Assembly (NCBI RefSeq): GCF_019396385.1
Contig: NZ_JAHKRN010000016.1
Coordinates: forward strand, 101,327 to 165,326
DNA: 64,000 nucleotides
Direction of reading: 5' to 3'
Source: Nonomuraea harbinensis
GTDB lineage: Bacteria > Actinomycetota > Actinomycetes > Streptosporangiales > Streptosporangiaceae
Shown: positions 57,228-64,000 of the stretch, piece after piece
How positions within the stretch are numbered: the first letter of the stretch is position 1
How the letters are laid out: each line of letters starts with the position of its first letter
Made by a program: the position numbers and the translations under genes
Notes under the pieces: generated by a model
What the model was told of the DNA's origin: nothing
The model's database searches: none
Seen by the model: only the letters and a program-made list of their open reading frames with translations

Positions 57228-59413
57228 CGCATCACCCGCACGACCACGAAGACCACTCCGAGGAGGACGGGCCGACCAGTCTCGGCGGCGACGTCGTCCC
57301 GCTGGACCGACGACGCCGCGCCCGCCGCGAGGACGACGAGAAGCCCGGCCGCGACGAGGACGAGTTCTTCGACCGCGAGACGATCGCCATCGAAGGCACG
57401 GTCCTCGGGCCTCCGGTCAACCCGCCCGACGAGGACCTGCCTTACCGGTCCGGCAACGACCGTCACCGCGCCCCGATCATCCCGGCCACGCTGCGGTCTT
57501 GGAGGGGCACGCGCTCCATGCTGATCTGGGCGGCCAAGGACGCCGGATAGGTCGTCGGCTACCACGCCGTCCGCGCGCCCAAGTACGCCGCCAAGGCCGC
57601 TCTGTACGCCCCGGTCGGGTTCTTCTGCGCCACCGGCAAGCTCCTGCACTGGGCCACAGCGGAGGAGGGCAACTGGGCGCTGCGCCAGTACGCCGCCGAC
57701 CGCAACGACCCGGAGACGTGGCTCAAGCTCGACCGGCAACGCCAACGCCAGTCTCGCTGGCGCTGGACCGTCCTGGCCACCCTCGCCGTGACGTCCCTGA
57801 TCGGCCTGCTGGTCTTCCTGCTCGCCGACATCCCGACGTGGGGCCGCCTGCTCGCCGTCGCCGTGGCCGTGCCGCTGCTGGCCCGCGCCGGTAGGCCCAC
57901 GGACAAGCCCATCACCGACCGCGTGTCCGAAGGACCGCGCTACCGCAAGCTCACCGCCGAACTGGTCCGCCGCGCGCTGCTGTCCTGCGGCATCTCCGGC
58001 ATCAACCAGGCCGTCAGCAAAGACCCGAACGCCATCAGCTTCCCGACCGAGATCCACCGCGACGGCCCTGGCCACCTGGCCGTCGTAGACCTGCCCTTCG
58101 GCGTGGAGGCCGCCGACGTGGTGGCCCGGCGCGGCCGACTGGCCTCCGGCATGCGGCTCCCACTCGACCAGGTCTGGCCCGAGCCCGGCGACGGCCACCC
58201 CGGACGACTGTCGCTCTGGGTCGGCTACGAGCCCGCCTCCCAGATGAAGCAACCCGCCTGGCCGCTGCTCAAGGACGGCAAGGTGGACGTCTTCAAGCCG
58301 TTCCCGTTCGCCACCACACCGCGCATGGACACGGTCAACGCCGCCCTGATGTTCCGCAACTGGCTGGTCGGAGGCCAGCCCGGCTCCGGCAAGACCTTCG
58401 CCCTGCGCCTGGCCGTCCTCGCCGCCAGCCTGGACCCGCGCGCCGAACTGCGCATCTACGAACTCAAGGGCGTCGGCGACTTCAAGGTCCTGGAACCGGT
58501 CTGCACCGAGTACGGCAACGGCTTCGATGACGAGACCATCGCCCGCTGCGCCGGAATGATCCGCTGGCTCTACAAGGAGTGCGAACACCGCTCCAAGCAC
58601 ATCGCCCACTACGCCCAGCTCGGCAAGGCCCCGGAGAACAAGGTCACCCCGGAACTCGCCTCGCTCAAGGGCTCCGGCCTGCACCCGCTGATCGTCGCCA
58701 TCGACGAGATCCAAGAGCTGTTCCTGCACCCCAAGTACGGCAAGGAAGCCGGAGAGATCCTGGAGAAGGTCATCAAGCTGGGCCGCGCCCTGGGCGTGAT
58801 CCTGCTGATCGGCACCCAGATCCCGGACAAGGACAGCCTGCCGACCGGCATCACCCGCAACGTCAACACCCGCTACTGCATGAGCGTCGCCGACCAGGTC
58901 GCCAACGACATGATCCTCGGCACCTCGATGTACAAGAACGGCTACCGCGCCACCATCTTCGAGCCGGTCAAGGAGGCCGGTTGGGGCATCCTGTCCGGCC
59001 TCGGCAAGCCCGCCGCCCGCCGCTCCTTCGAGGTGGACACCGACAAGGCCAAGCAAGTCGTGGCCCGCGCCATGCAACTGCGCGGGCTGGCCGGCACCCT
59101 GCCCGAGGCAGGCACCCAGACCCGCATCGACGCACCCACCTTCGACCTGCTGACCGACCTCGCCCAGATCTGGCCCGCAGGCGAGACGGCCGCCTGGAAC
59201 GAGGCCCTGTGCTCCCGCCTGGCCGAACTCCGGCCCGACTTCTACACCGGCTGGGCCTCCGAACAGCTCACCACCGCACTCAAGCCGCACGGCGTACCCG
59301 TCCAGGCCATCGGCCGCCGCATCGACGGCAAGGCCGTCACCCGGCGCGGCATCCGCCTGAACGACCTCACCGACACCATCGCGGAACGTAACCGCCGAAC
59401 CGGCACCGAGTGA
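57224..59413 (+). pseudogene. traB: FtsK/SpoIIIE-type DNA translocase (TraB/TraSA) interrupted by an in-frame amber codon
   Basis: A reading of about 729 codons, broken only by TAG at 57548-57550 after codon 108. Before the stop: an acidic and basic N-terminus. After it, in the same frame, VVGYHAVRAPKYAAKAALYAPVGFFCATGKLLHW..., transmembrane helices (VTSLIGLLVFLLADIP), and the FtsK motor with Walker A GGQPGSGKT, Walker B LIVAIDEIQEL and the C-terminal winged helix. In such proteins this region is continuous, so the stop is a mutation. Reinitiation at GTG 57788 would lose about 80 residues beyond the stop. TraB moves double-stranded DNA between mycelia as a hexamer; transfer is probably impaired. 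Confidence 0.8.
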
Positions 59414-59426
59414 CCCGGCCGAGGGC

Positions 59427-59583
59427 TGCTAGCGCTAGCGACTGACCCTGCTATCGCTAGCAGCCCCGCTAGCACCCCAAATCAGCCCTGGCCAGGGCGT
59501 TAGCACGCTAGCGCCCTCGCTTGACGACACCCGAAAACGGCCCAGGAGGCCCGCCATGACCCCTGCCCACCTCATCGCTAGCG
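59427..59583. repeat. CGCTAGCR repeat array downstream of traB: candidate clt locus
   Basis: Seven copies of an 8-mer (consensus CGCTAGCR) occur within 157 bp: 59427, 59433, 59449 (TGCTATCG), 59455, 59467, 59498 (CGTTAGCA) and 59506, and an eighth, CGCTAGCG, at 59576 inside the next gene. In actinomycete plasmids, TraB recognises 8-bp repeats in the clt region next to its own gene. The position and unit length here fit that pattern. Confidence 0.65.
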
Positions 59584-59807
59584 CCGTGATCGTCACTGTC
59601 CTGCTCGTCACCGTCCGTTACACCGCCGAGTGCTACATCCGGCCCTTCCGCCGCTGCCGCGCCTGCCACGGCAAGGGCCGCAAGCCCAACCGCATCGGAC
59701 GCGGCACCCACGAATGCCGCCACTGCCGTGGCACCGGCCTGCGCCTGCGCCTCGGCCGCCACCTCTGGAACCACGCCCGCGCCCTGCACCGCGACGCCAC
59801 CCGCTGA
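59556..59807 (+). CDS. Small membrane protein with CxxC zinc-knuckle motifs
   Basis: An 83-residue protein: one N-terminal membrane helix (LIASAVIVTVLLVTV), then CRACHGKGRKP and CRHCRGTGL, a DnaJ-like CxxCxGxG pair. AGGAGG precedes the ATG, and its 3' end lies 18 bp before the PrimPol gene. Function unknown; an AICE-borne small gene. Confidence 0.7.
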   Translation: MTPAHLIASAVIVTVLLVTVRYTAECYIRPFRRCRACHGKGRKPNRIGRGTHECRHCRGTGLRLRLGRHLWNHARALHRDATR

Positions 59808-59825
59808 ACTCCGAACGGAGCGCCT

Positions 59826-60713
59826 ATGACCACCGCGAACCTGACCCGCTACGCCCTCGCGGCCGCCGCCCGAGGCTGGCACGTCTTCCCGCTCGCCCCG
59901 AACGCCAAGACCCCGCCCCGGGGCTTCACCTCCTGGCAGGACCGCACCACCACCGACCCCGCCACCATCCGCTGCATCTGGCAGCACCCGTACAACCTCG
60001 GCATCGCCACCGGCCCGTCCCGCCTGGTCGTCATCGACCTGGACCGGCCCAAGCCCGGCGAGCAGCCGCCACCGGAGTGGAACCGCCCCGGCATCCACGA
60101 CGGCGCGGACGTCTTCGCCGCGCTCTGCGAGCAGGCCGGACAGCCGCTCCCGCTGGAGACCTTCCAGGTCCGCACCCGACGCGGCGGCCTGCATCTGTAC
60201 TTCACCGCACCGGAAGGAGCCATCCTGACGAACACCCGAGGCAGCCTCGGTTGGCTCATCGACACCCGCGCCAACGGCGGCTACATCGTCGGCCCCGGCA
60301 GCCACGTCACCGACGAGCACGGCGGCGGCACCTACGCAGTTCTGTACCCGATCACACCGGCTCCGCTCCCGGCCTGGCTGGTCGAACGTCTACGCCCGGC
60401 CCCGCTGCCGCCCCAGAAGCCGGTCACGGTGCCGCTCGCCGCCGACCGGCGCGGCTCCTACATCCGCGCCGCCGTCCTCGGCGAGCTGAACCGGGTGACC
60501 AGCTCACCGCCGCACGGCCACAACAACGCGCTCTACCTCGCCGCCGTCGCTCTCGGCCAGCTCGTCGCTGGAGGTGAGCTGAACGCCATCGCCGTCACGT
60601 CGTGGCTCACGGAGGCAGCCACGCAGATCGGCCAGCCCTACGGCGAAGCCCAGCGCACTATCGCCTCCGGCCTGCGCGCCGGAGCCCGCCGTCCCCGGAC
60701 GGTGGCCGCATGA
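59826..60713 (+). CDS. Bifunctional DNA primase/polymerase (PrimPol) of the element
   Basis: A 295-residue protein with an N-terminal PrimPol (archaeo-eukaryotic-type) domain: ARGWHVFPLAPNAKTPP, VVIDLDRPKPGE (catalytic Asp pair), GGLHLYFTAP and NGGYIVGPGS. The C-terminal helical part is PriCT-like. With the RepA-like ATPase, it replaces the RepSA-type initiator of pSAM2 in some AICEs. ATGA overlap with the next gene. Confidence 0.85.
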   Translation: MTTANLTRYALAAAARGWHVFPLAPNAKTPPRGFTSWQDRTTTDPATIRCIWQHPYNLGIATGPSRLVVIDLDRPKPGEQPPPEWNRPGIHDGADVFAALCEQAGQPLPLETFQVRTRRGGLHLYFTAPEGAILTNTRGSLGWLIDTRANGGYIVGPGSHVTDEHGGGTYAVLYPITPAPLPAWLVERLRPAPLPPQKPVTVPLAADRRGSYIRAAVLGELNRVTSSPPHGHNNALYLAAVALGQLVAGGELNAIAVTSWLTEAATQIGQPYGEAQRTIASGLRAGARRPRTVAA

Positions 60714-61840
60714 CCAACGACCGCACCTCTCACCTGCGCCTGGTCAACGGTGATGCCGTCCAAGCACCCGCCCAGGCCGTCCCGTTCCGCACCTCGTGGA
60801 CGGCCGACGAACTGATGGCCATGACCTTCCCGGAGCCCCGCTGGGCCGTCCCCGGCATCATCGCCGAAGGACTCAGCCTCCTGGCAGGCCCGCCGAAGGT
60901 CGGCAAGTCCTGGCTCAGCCTCGGCCTGGGCGTCGCCGTCGCCAGCGGCGCCAAGGCCCTGGAAGCCATCGAGGTGGAGCCCGGCCCGGTGCTCTACCTC
61001 GCCCTGGAGGACACCGCCCGCCGCCTCCAGAACCGCATGGGCAAGATCCTGGGCGGCCAGCCCGCACCCAAGGACCTGACCCTGGCAACCACCTGCCCCA
61101 CCCTCCCGCAGGGCGGGGAAGAGGCCATCGCCCGCTGGCTGGAGCGCCACGGCAACGCCCGCCTGGTCGTCATCGACGTGTTCGCCAAGATCCGGGGCAA
61201 CACCCCGCCCGGCCTGTCCGCCTACGACGCCGACTACGCCGCCATGAGCCGCGCCAAGCGCCTGGCCGACACCTACGGCGTCGCCGTCGTCCTGGTCCAC
61301 CACGTCCGCAAGATGGCCTCCGAAGACTTCCTGTCCGAGGTCTCCGGCACCAACGGCCTAGCAGGGGCAGCGGACGCCACCCTGGTCCTCAAACGCGCCC
61401 GTGGCACCGCTGACGGCGTCCTGCACGTCACCGGCCGCGACGTCGAAGAGGCCGAGTACGCGATGGCCTTCCAACCGGCCGCCGGCCTCTGGCACCTCCT
61501 GGACGGCCCACCCGAAGACCACGCACTGTCCGACACCCGCGCCACCATCATCCGCCACGTCCGCCAGCACCCCGGCAGCACGCCCAAGGCCATCTCCGAG
61601 GGCACCGGCCTGTCCTACGAGAACGTCCGCAAGACCTGCCAGCGCATGAACGCCGACGGCCAGCTCTGCGTCAACGCCACCGGCCACTACCGCCTGCCCG
61701 GGATACCGCTGGGAGATGTCCCCGGCGTCCCGGCCGTCCCTGGCCATGTCACGGCCAGCAGCAACGCCCACACCCACGAGGGACAACCGGCCCTGCTGCC
61801 CGTCCCCGCTGTCCACGCCGATGAGGAGACCCACCAGTGA
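60710..61840 (+). CDS. RepA-like AAA ATPase/helicase
   Basis: A 376-residue RecA-fold (AAA_25) ATPase. Walker A is GPPKVGKSW, Walker B is LVVIDVFAKIRG, and the sensor segment is VVLVHHVRKM. The C-terminal region (ATIIRHVRQHPGSTPKAISEGTGLSYENVRKTCQRM) is a winged helix. It matches plasmid RepA-type helicases and lies between PrimPol and Xis, so it is probably the element's replicative helicase or initiator. Confidence 0.85.
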   Translation: MTNDRTSHLRLVNGDAVQAPAQAVPFRTSWTADELMAMTFPEPRWAVPGIIAEGLSLLAGPPKVGKSWLSLGLGVAVASGAKALEAIEVEPGPVLYLALEDTARRLQNRMGKILGGQPAPKDLTLATTCPTLPQGGEEAIARWLERHGNARLVVIDVFAKIRGNTPPGLSAYDADYAAMSRAKRLADTYGVAVVLVHHVRKMASEDFLSEVSGTNGLAGAADATLVLKRARGTADGVLHVTGRDVEEAEYAMAFQPAAGLWHLLDGPPEDHALSDTRATIIRHVRQHPGSTPKAISEGTGLSYENVRKTCQRMNADGQLCVNATGHYRLPGIPLGDVPGVPAVPGHVTASSNAHTHEGQPALLPVPAVHADEETHQ

Positions 61841-62058
61841 CCACCTCAGCGCCGGACAGTGTCCGGCTCGCCGACACCCAGCTCTACCGCGTCACCGACG
61901 TCATGCGCCTGCTCCGCATGAGCTGCACCGTCATCTACGACCAGATCCGCACCGGTCGCCTGCGCTCGGTCAAGCAGGGCCGCGCCCGCCTCATCACCGC
62001 CAGCGCCATCGGCGACTACATCGCCCTCCTGGAGAAGGAAGCAGAGGAAGCAGCCTAA
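61837..62058 (+). CDS. xis: Excisionase (MerR-like helix-turn-helix)
   Basis: A 73-residue protein with LYRVTDVMRLLRMSCTVIYDQIRTGRLRSVKQGRARLITASAI, a typical excisionase helix-turn-helix. The GTG start overlaps the RepA stop, and the TAA overlaps the int ATG (TAATG). It directs Int towards excision. Confidence 0.9.
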   Translation: MTTSAPDSVRLADTQLYRVTDVMRLLRMSCTVIYDQIRTGRLRSVKQGRARLITASAIGDYIALLEKEAEEAA

Positions 62059-63206
62059 TGACCAAGCGACGCAGCAGAGGAGACGGCGGCCTCCACTGGG
62101 ACGACAAGCGCCAACGCTGGATCGCCACCGCCAGCCTCGGCTACGACCCCAGCGGCAAGCGCATCGTGAAACGGGGGAGCGGCAAGACCAAGACCGAGGC
62201 CAAGAACAAGCTCAAGGAAGTCCTCCGTGACTACGAGGACGGCCTCGCCATCGCTCCGGCCGACTACACGGTGGAGCGTGCGGTGAACGACTGGCTGGCC
62301 TACGGCCTCAACGGTCGGGACCCCGTCACGGTGAAGACCTGCACGATCCTGTGCAGGACCCACATCATCCCTGGCCTCGGCGCGCGGAGGCTGCGGGACC
62401 TGAGCGCGGAAGACGTGGACAAGTGGCTCGCCACCAAGGCGAAGACACTCAGCACCCGGACCCTTCAGGGCCTTCACGGCTGCCTGAACCGCGCGATCAA
62501 ACGAGCGATGGCGCGGGACAAGGTCAAGCGGAACGTAGTGGCCCTGTGCTCGGTCCCGAAGGGGAAGGAGGGACGCCCGTCCAAGGCGCTGACGTTCGCC
62601 CAGGCGGAGGCCGTACTGAAGGCGGCTGAGAGCTCCCGCATGTACGCCTACATCGTGCTCTCACTGCTCACCGGAGCACGTACGGAGGAACTGCGGGCGC
62701 TCACGTGGGACCACGTGGACCTGGACGGCGACCCGGACGCGAGCCCTTCCATCCCTCCGCACGTGGCTGTCTGGCGCTCGGTGCGCGCCGGGGGAGACAC
62801 CAAGACCCGGAAGTCCCGCCGCACCCTCGCCCTCCCCAAGCGCTGTGTGGATCTCCTCCGCCAGCACCGCGAGGCGCAGCAACGCGAGCAGGGCGACGCA
62901 TGGTCAGAAAGCGGGTTGGTGTTCGCGTCGACCACAGGCAAGCCGCTGGATGCCGCCAATGTACGGCGCGACTTCCGGAACGCGATCAAGGATGCGGAAG
63001 ACGTGGACTCGAGGGAGTGGACGCCTCGCGAACTCCGGCACAGCTTCGTCTCTCTGCTATCGGACAACGGCATTCCGCTTGAAGAAATCTCCAGGCTCGT
63101 CGGTCACAGCAGCACTGCTGTAACTGAAGCTGTTTATCGCAAGCAGATTCGACCAGTGCTCCAAGGCGGCGCTACTGCGATGGATCGCATCTTCCAAAAT
63201 GAGTGA
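62058..63206 (+). CDS. int: Tyrosine recombinase integrase
   Basis: A 382-residue phage-type integrase. It has an N-terminal arm-binding domain (GLHWDDKRQRWIATASLGYDPSGKRIVKRGSGKTKTEA), a SAM-like core-binding domain and the catalytic domain. The catalytic residues are R208 (TGARTEELRAL), R327 (in PRELRHS), H350 (VGHSS) and Y360 (VYRKQ). The first His of the HxxR box is R324, a tolerated but uncommon change. It is immediately followed by a strong terminator. It completes the rep-xis-int module of the AICE. Confidence 0.93.
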   Translation: MTKRRSRGDGGLHWDDKRQRWIATASLGYDPSGKRIVKRGSGKTKTEAKNKLKEVLRDYEDGLAIAPADYTVERAVNDWLAYGLNGRDPVTVKTCTILCRTHIIPGLGARRLRDLSAEDVDKWLATKAKTLSTRTLQGLHGCLNRAIKRAMARDKVKRNVVALCSVPKGKEGRPSKALTFAQAEAVLKAAESSRMYAYIVLSLLTGARTEELRALTWDHVDLDGDPDASPSIPPHVAVWRSVRAGGDTKTRKSRRTLALPKRCVDLLRQHREAQQREQGDAWSESGLVFASTTGKPLDAANVRRDFRNAIKDAEDVDSREWTPRELRHSFVSLLSDNGIPLEEISRLVGHSSTAVTEAVYRKQIRPVLQGGATAMDRIFQNE

Positions 63207-63210
63207 TTTA

Positions 63211-63252
63211 CAGTAGTGAGGCCCATCCTTGATTGGGTGGGCCTCACTACTG
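63211..63252 (+). terminator. Strong terminator after int
   Basis: CAGTAGTGAGGCCCA and TGGGCCTCACTACTG form a perfect 15-bp stem with a 12-nt loop, followed by TTTGCT. It ends the long rightward transcript of the element. The length and perfection of the stem allow use in both directions. Confidence 0.85.
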
Positions 63253-63673
63253 TTTGCTCGTGATCCCTGAGCAGGGGCGTGCTGCCAATTGCACCAACTA
63301 CCGCCAGGGTGGAACGCAGAGATGCGAACTTCCTACTCTTGATCAACTTTACGACCATCTTCTTGCACCCCTTTCCAAGTTCACGAAGTTCCGGAACCAA
63401 CAACAGAGACGCAACGATGGGCCAACCCAGCGAAAGCCACGGACTCGAACCGAGATCTCCCCCATTTCAGGGACCACGAACGCCGCACATTCTAGCCTGC
63501 GCTGGCTCAGTTCGTCGCAAAGGTGCTGAGCCGCGTCGGCGCTCCGGCCGAGTGGTCAGTCTCCCGTAGCAGGGTGTGGATGTTTCGCTGCACTGAAGGT
63601 GGCCAGCAGTGGATCATGACGCCCGCTGGTAGAAAATCGTGCGCCGTCTGCAACGAAGCGGCATGTTGGTGAC
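63253..63673. other. Region expected to contain attP/attR; tRNA-like pieces only
   Basis: No gene is convincing here. Two pieces look tRNA-like on the leftward strand: a D-arm-like GGTGCAATTGGCAGCAC near 63265-63300 (as in tRNA-Gln) and a T-arm-like CGGTTCGAGTCCG near 63440-63465, with CCAGCG/CGCTGG flanking at a distance. Neither gives a complete cloverleaf. The tRNA-Pro core seen at 47843 is not repeated here. Confidence 0.4.
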
Positions 63674-63843
63674 GTGACAGCATCAGATACCCCCGTCCCC
63701 CGGTTCTTGCGTCCCGTCTATCCGCTAGCCAATAAAGAAGTCGTCCTGTATGCAGGAGACCTAATCATCCTTGGCGGGGATCAAGGGCCAGAGGAACGGG
63801 TGCTCGGCACCCTACAGCTTCGCTTTAGCGAGCCTAGTACTCC
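63674..63843 (+). pseudogene. N-terminal part of a hypothetical protein cut by an insertion sequence
   Basis: From GTG 63674 the reading encodes PVPRFLRPVYPLANKEVVLYAGDLIILGG..., about 57 codons, after which the reading enters the end of an insertion sequence (near ACTCCAGTGACACTT). I do not recognise the family. The GTG lacks a clear ribosome-binding site. Confidence 0.5.
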
Positions 63844-63858
63844 AGTGACACTTTGCGA

Positions 63859-64000
63859 TCATGGATCGGATCTGCGCTGGTAGTGGCAGTGTCGGGCTGT
63901 TGCTTGGTGGCGGCGGCGCCAGTCTGACCAGCGCAGAACGTGCGTGGTAGAGGGGTGCCAGGTCAGGATGAGTGCGGCCAGGAGCCGGCGGATCTCGGGC
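63859..64000 (-). mobile_element. C-terminal part of an IS701-like transposase (runs off window)
   Basis: Leftward translation gives PEIRRLLAALIL...HVLRWSDWRRRHQATARHCHYQRR then a stop at 63859-63861, matching the conserved end of actinomycete transposases of the IS701/DDE_5 type (usually WSRWRRRHQARARRCHYRRR). The insertion-sequence end probably lies at about 63840-63850. Confidence 0.75.

Noticed and set aside
63260..63480. tRNA-like arms after int (D-arm near 63265-63300, T-arm near 63440-63465) as a real or permuted tRNA gene
   Set aside because: The pieces lie in the wrong order on the strand, the anticodon stem does not form, and the acceptor ends do not close a full cloverleaf. Kept only as a note for att-site analysis.
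1..64000. CRISPR arrays, rRNA genes or riboswitches
   Set aside because: No regularly spaced repeats, rRNA segments or recognisable riboswitch cores were seen on either strand; the only periodic arrays are those listed.

Overview
The window is high-GC actinobacterial chromosome. The actinomycete integrative element, WhiB- and KorSA-like proteins, plant-polymer-degrading secreted enzymes and a CebR-type operator suggest a filamentous actinomycete, possibly Streptosporangiaceae (Nonomuraea-like); the genus is an inference. Gene-end overlaps of the ATGA/GTGA type are common, so many neighbours are translationally coupled.

1-10.1 kb holds an unusual metabolic island. A leftward, fully overlapping operon encodes a ComA-type phosphosulfolactate synthase, an unrecognised Cys-containing protein and an aspartase/fumarase-superfamily lyase. 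Beside it are four genes that resemble members of the MSMEG_0565-0572 / sll0783-0787 (Nit1C) type of cluster: an AIR-synthase-like protein, a GNAT, an atypical radical SAM protein and a glycosyltransferase. A carbamate kinase and FdrA complete the set, but no nitrilase is seen. I know of no description of this combination. 10.2-15.7 kb carries a decayed esterase and MFS gene, a TetR regulator and a FecCD-type metallophore importer with a Zur-like box.

15.7-25.5 kb is a hemicellulose and sugar region: GH62, GH43 and GH30 secreted enzymes that share nearly identical ricin-type carbohydrate-binding modules, a LacI regulator with matching operators, an enolase-superfamily enzyme and a GH15 enzyme. 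25.5-37.9 kb is mixed housekeeping and stress: a fused FAD/FeS D-2-hydroxyacid dehydrogenase, a phosphoribosyltransferase, a CBS protein, PolX, a universal stress protein, an ArsR/CDF/methyltransferase metal operon, a large membrane protein, a secreted amidase-like protein and a lipoprotein.

38-47.8 kb contains an XRE-TPR regulator divergent from a rare cysteine desulfurase-methyltransferase fusion. It is followed by a copper island (CsoR, CopZ and two CsoR-type boxes) interspersed with gene fragments: a transposase, an MFS transporter, a LuxR-type regulator, an AhpD-like protein, a DNA methylase and an M56 peptidase. VanW and BlaI genes lie here too.

47.84 kb to beyond the right edge looks like an actinomycete integrative and conjugative element (AICE). 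It begins at a 3' fragment of tRNA-Pro(CGG). It carries a lower-GC ParA/HEPN pair (candidate defence cargo), an intact ISAs1 insertion, an XRE-TPR regulator, a KorSA-like GntR repressor with iterated GTACGTAC sites, WhiB and Spd-like small proteins, an FtsK/TraB translocase broken by an in-frame amber codon, a CGCTAGCR repeat array that may be the transfer (clt) locus, PrimPol and RepA-like replication genes, Xis and Int. The right end is disturbed by another transposase.
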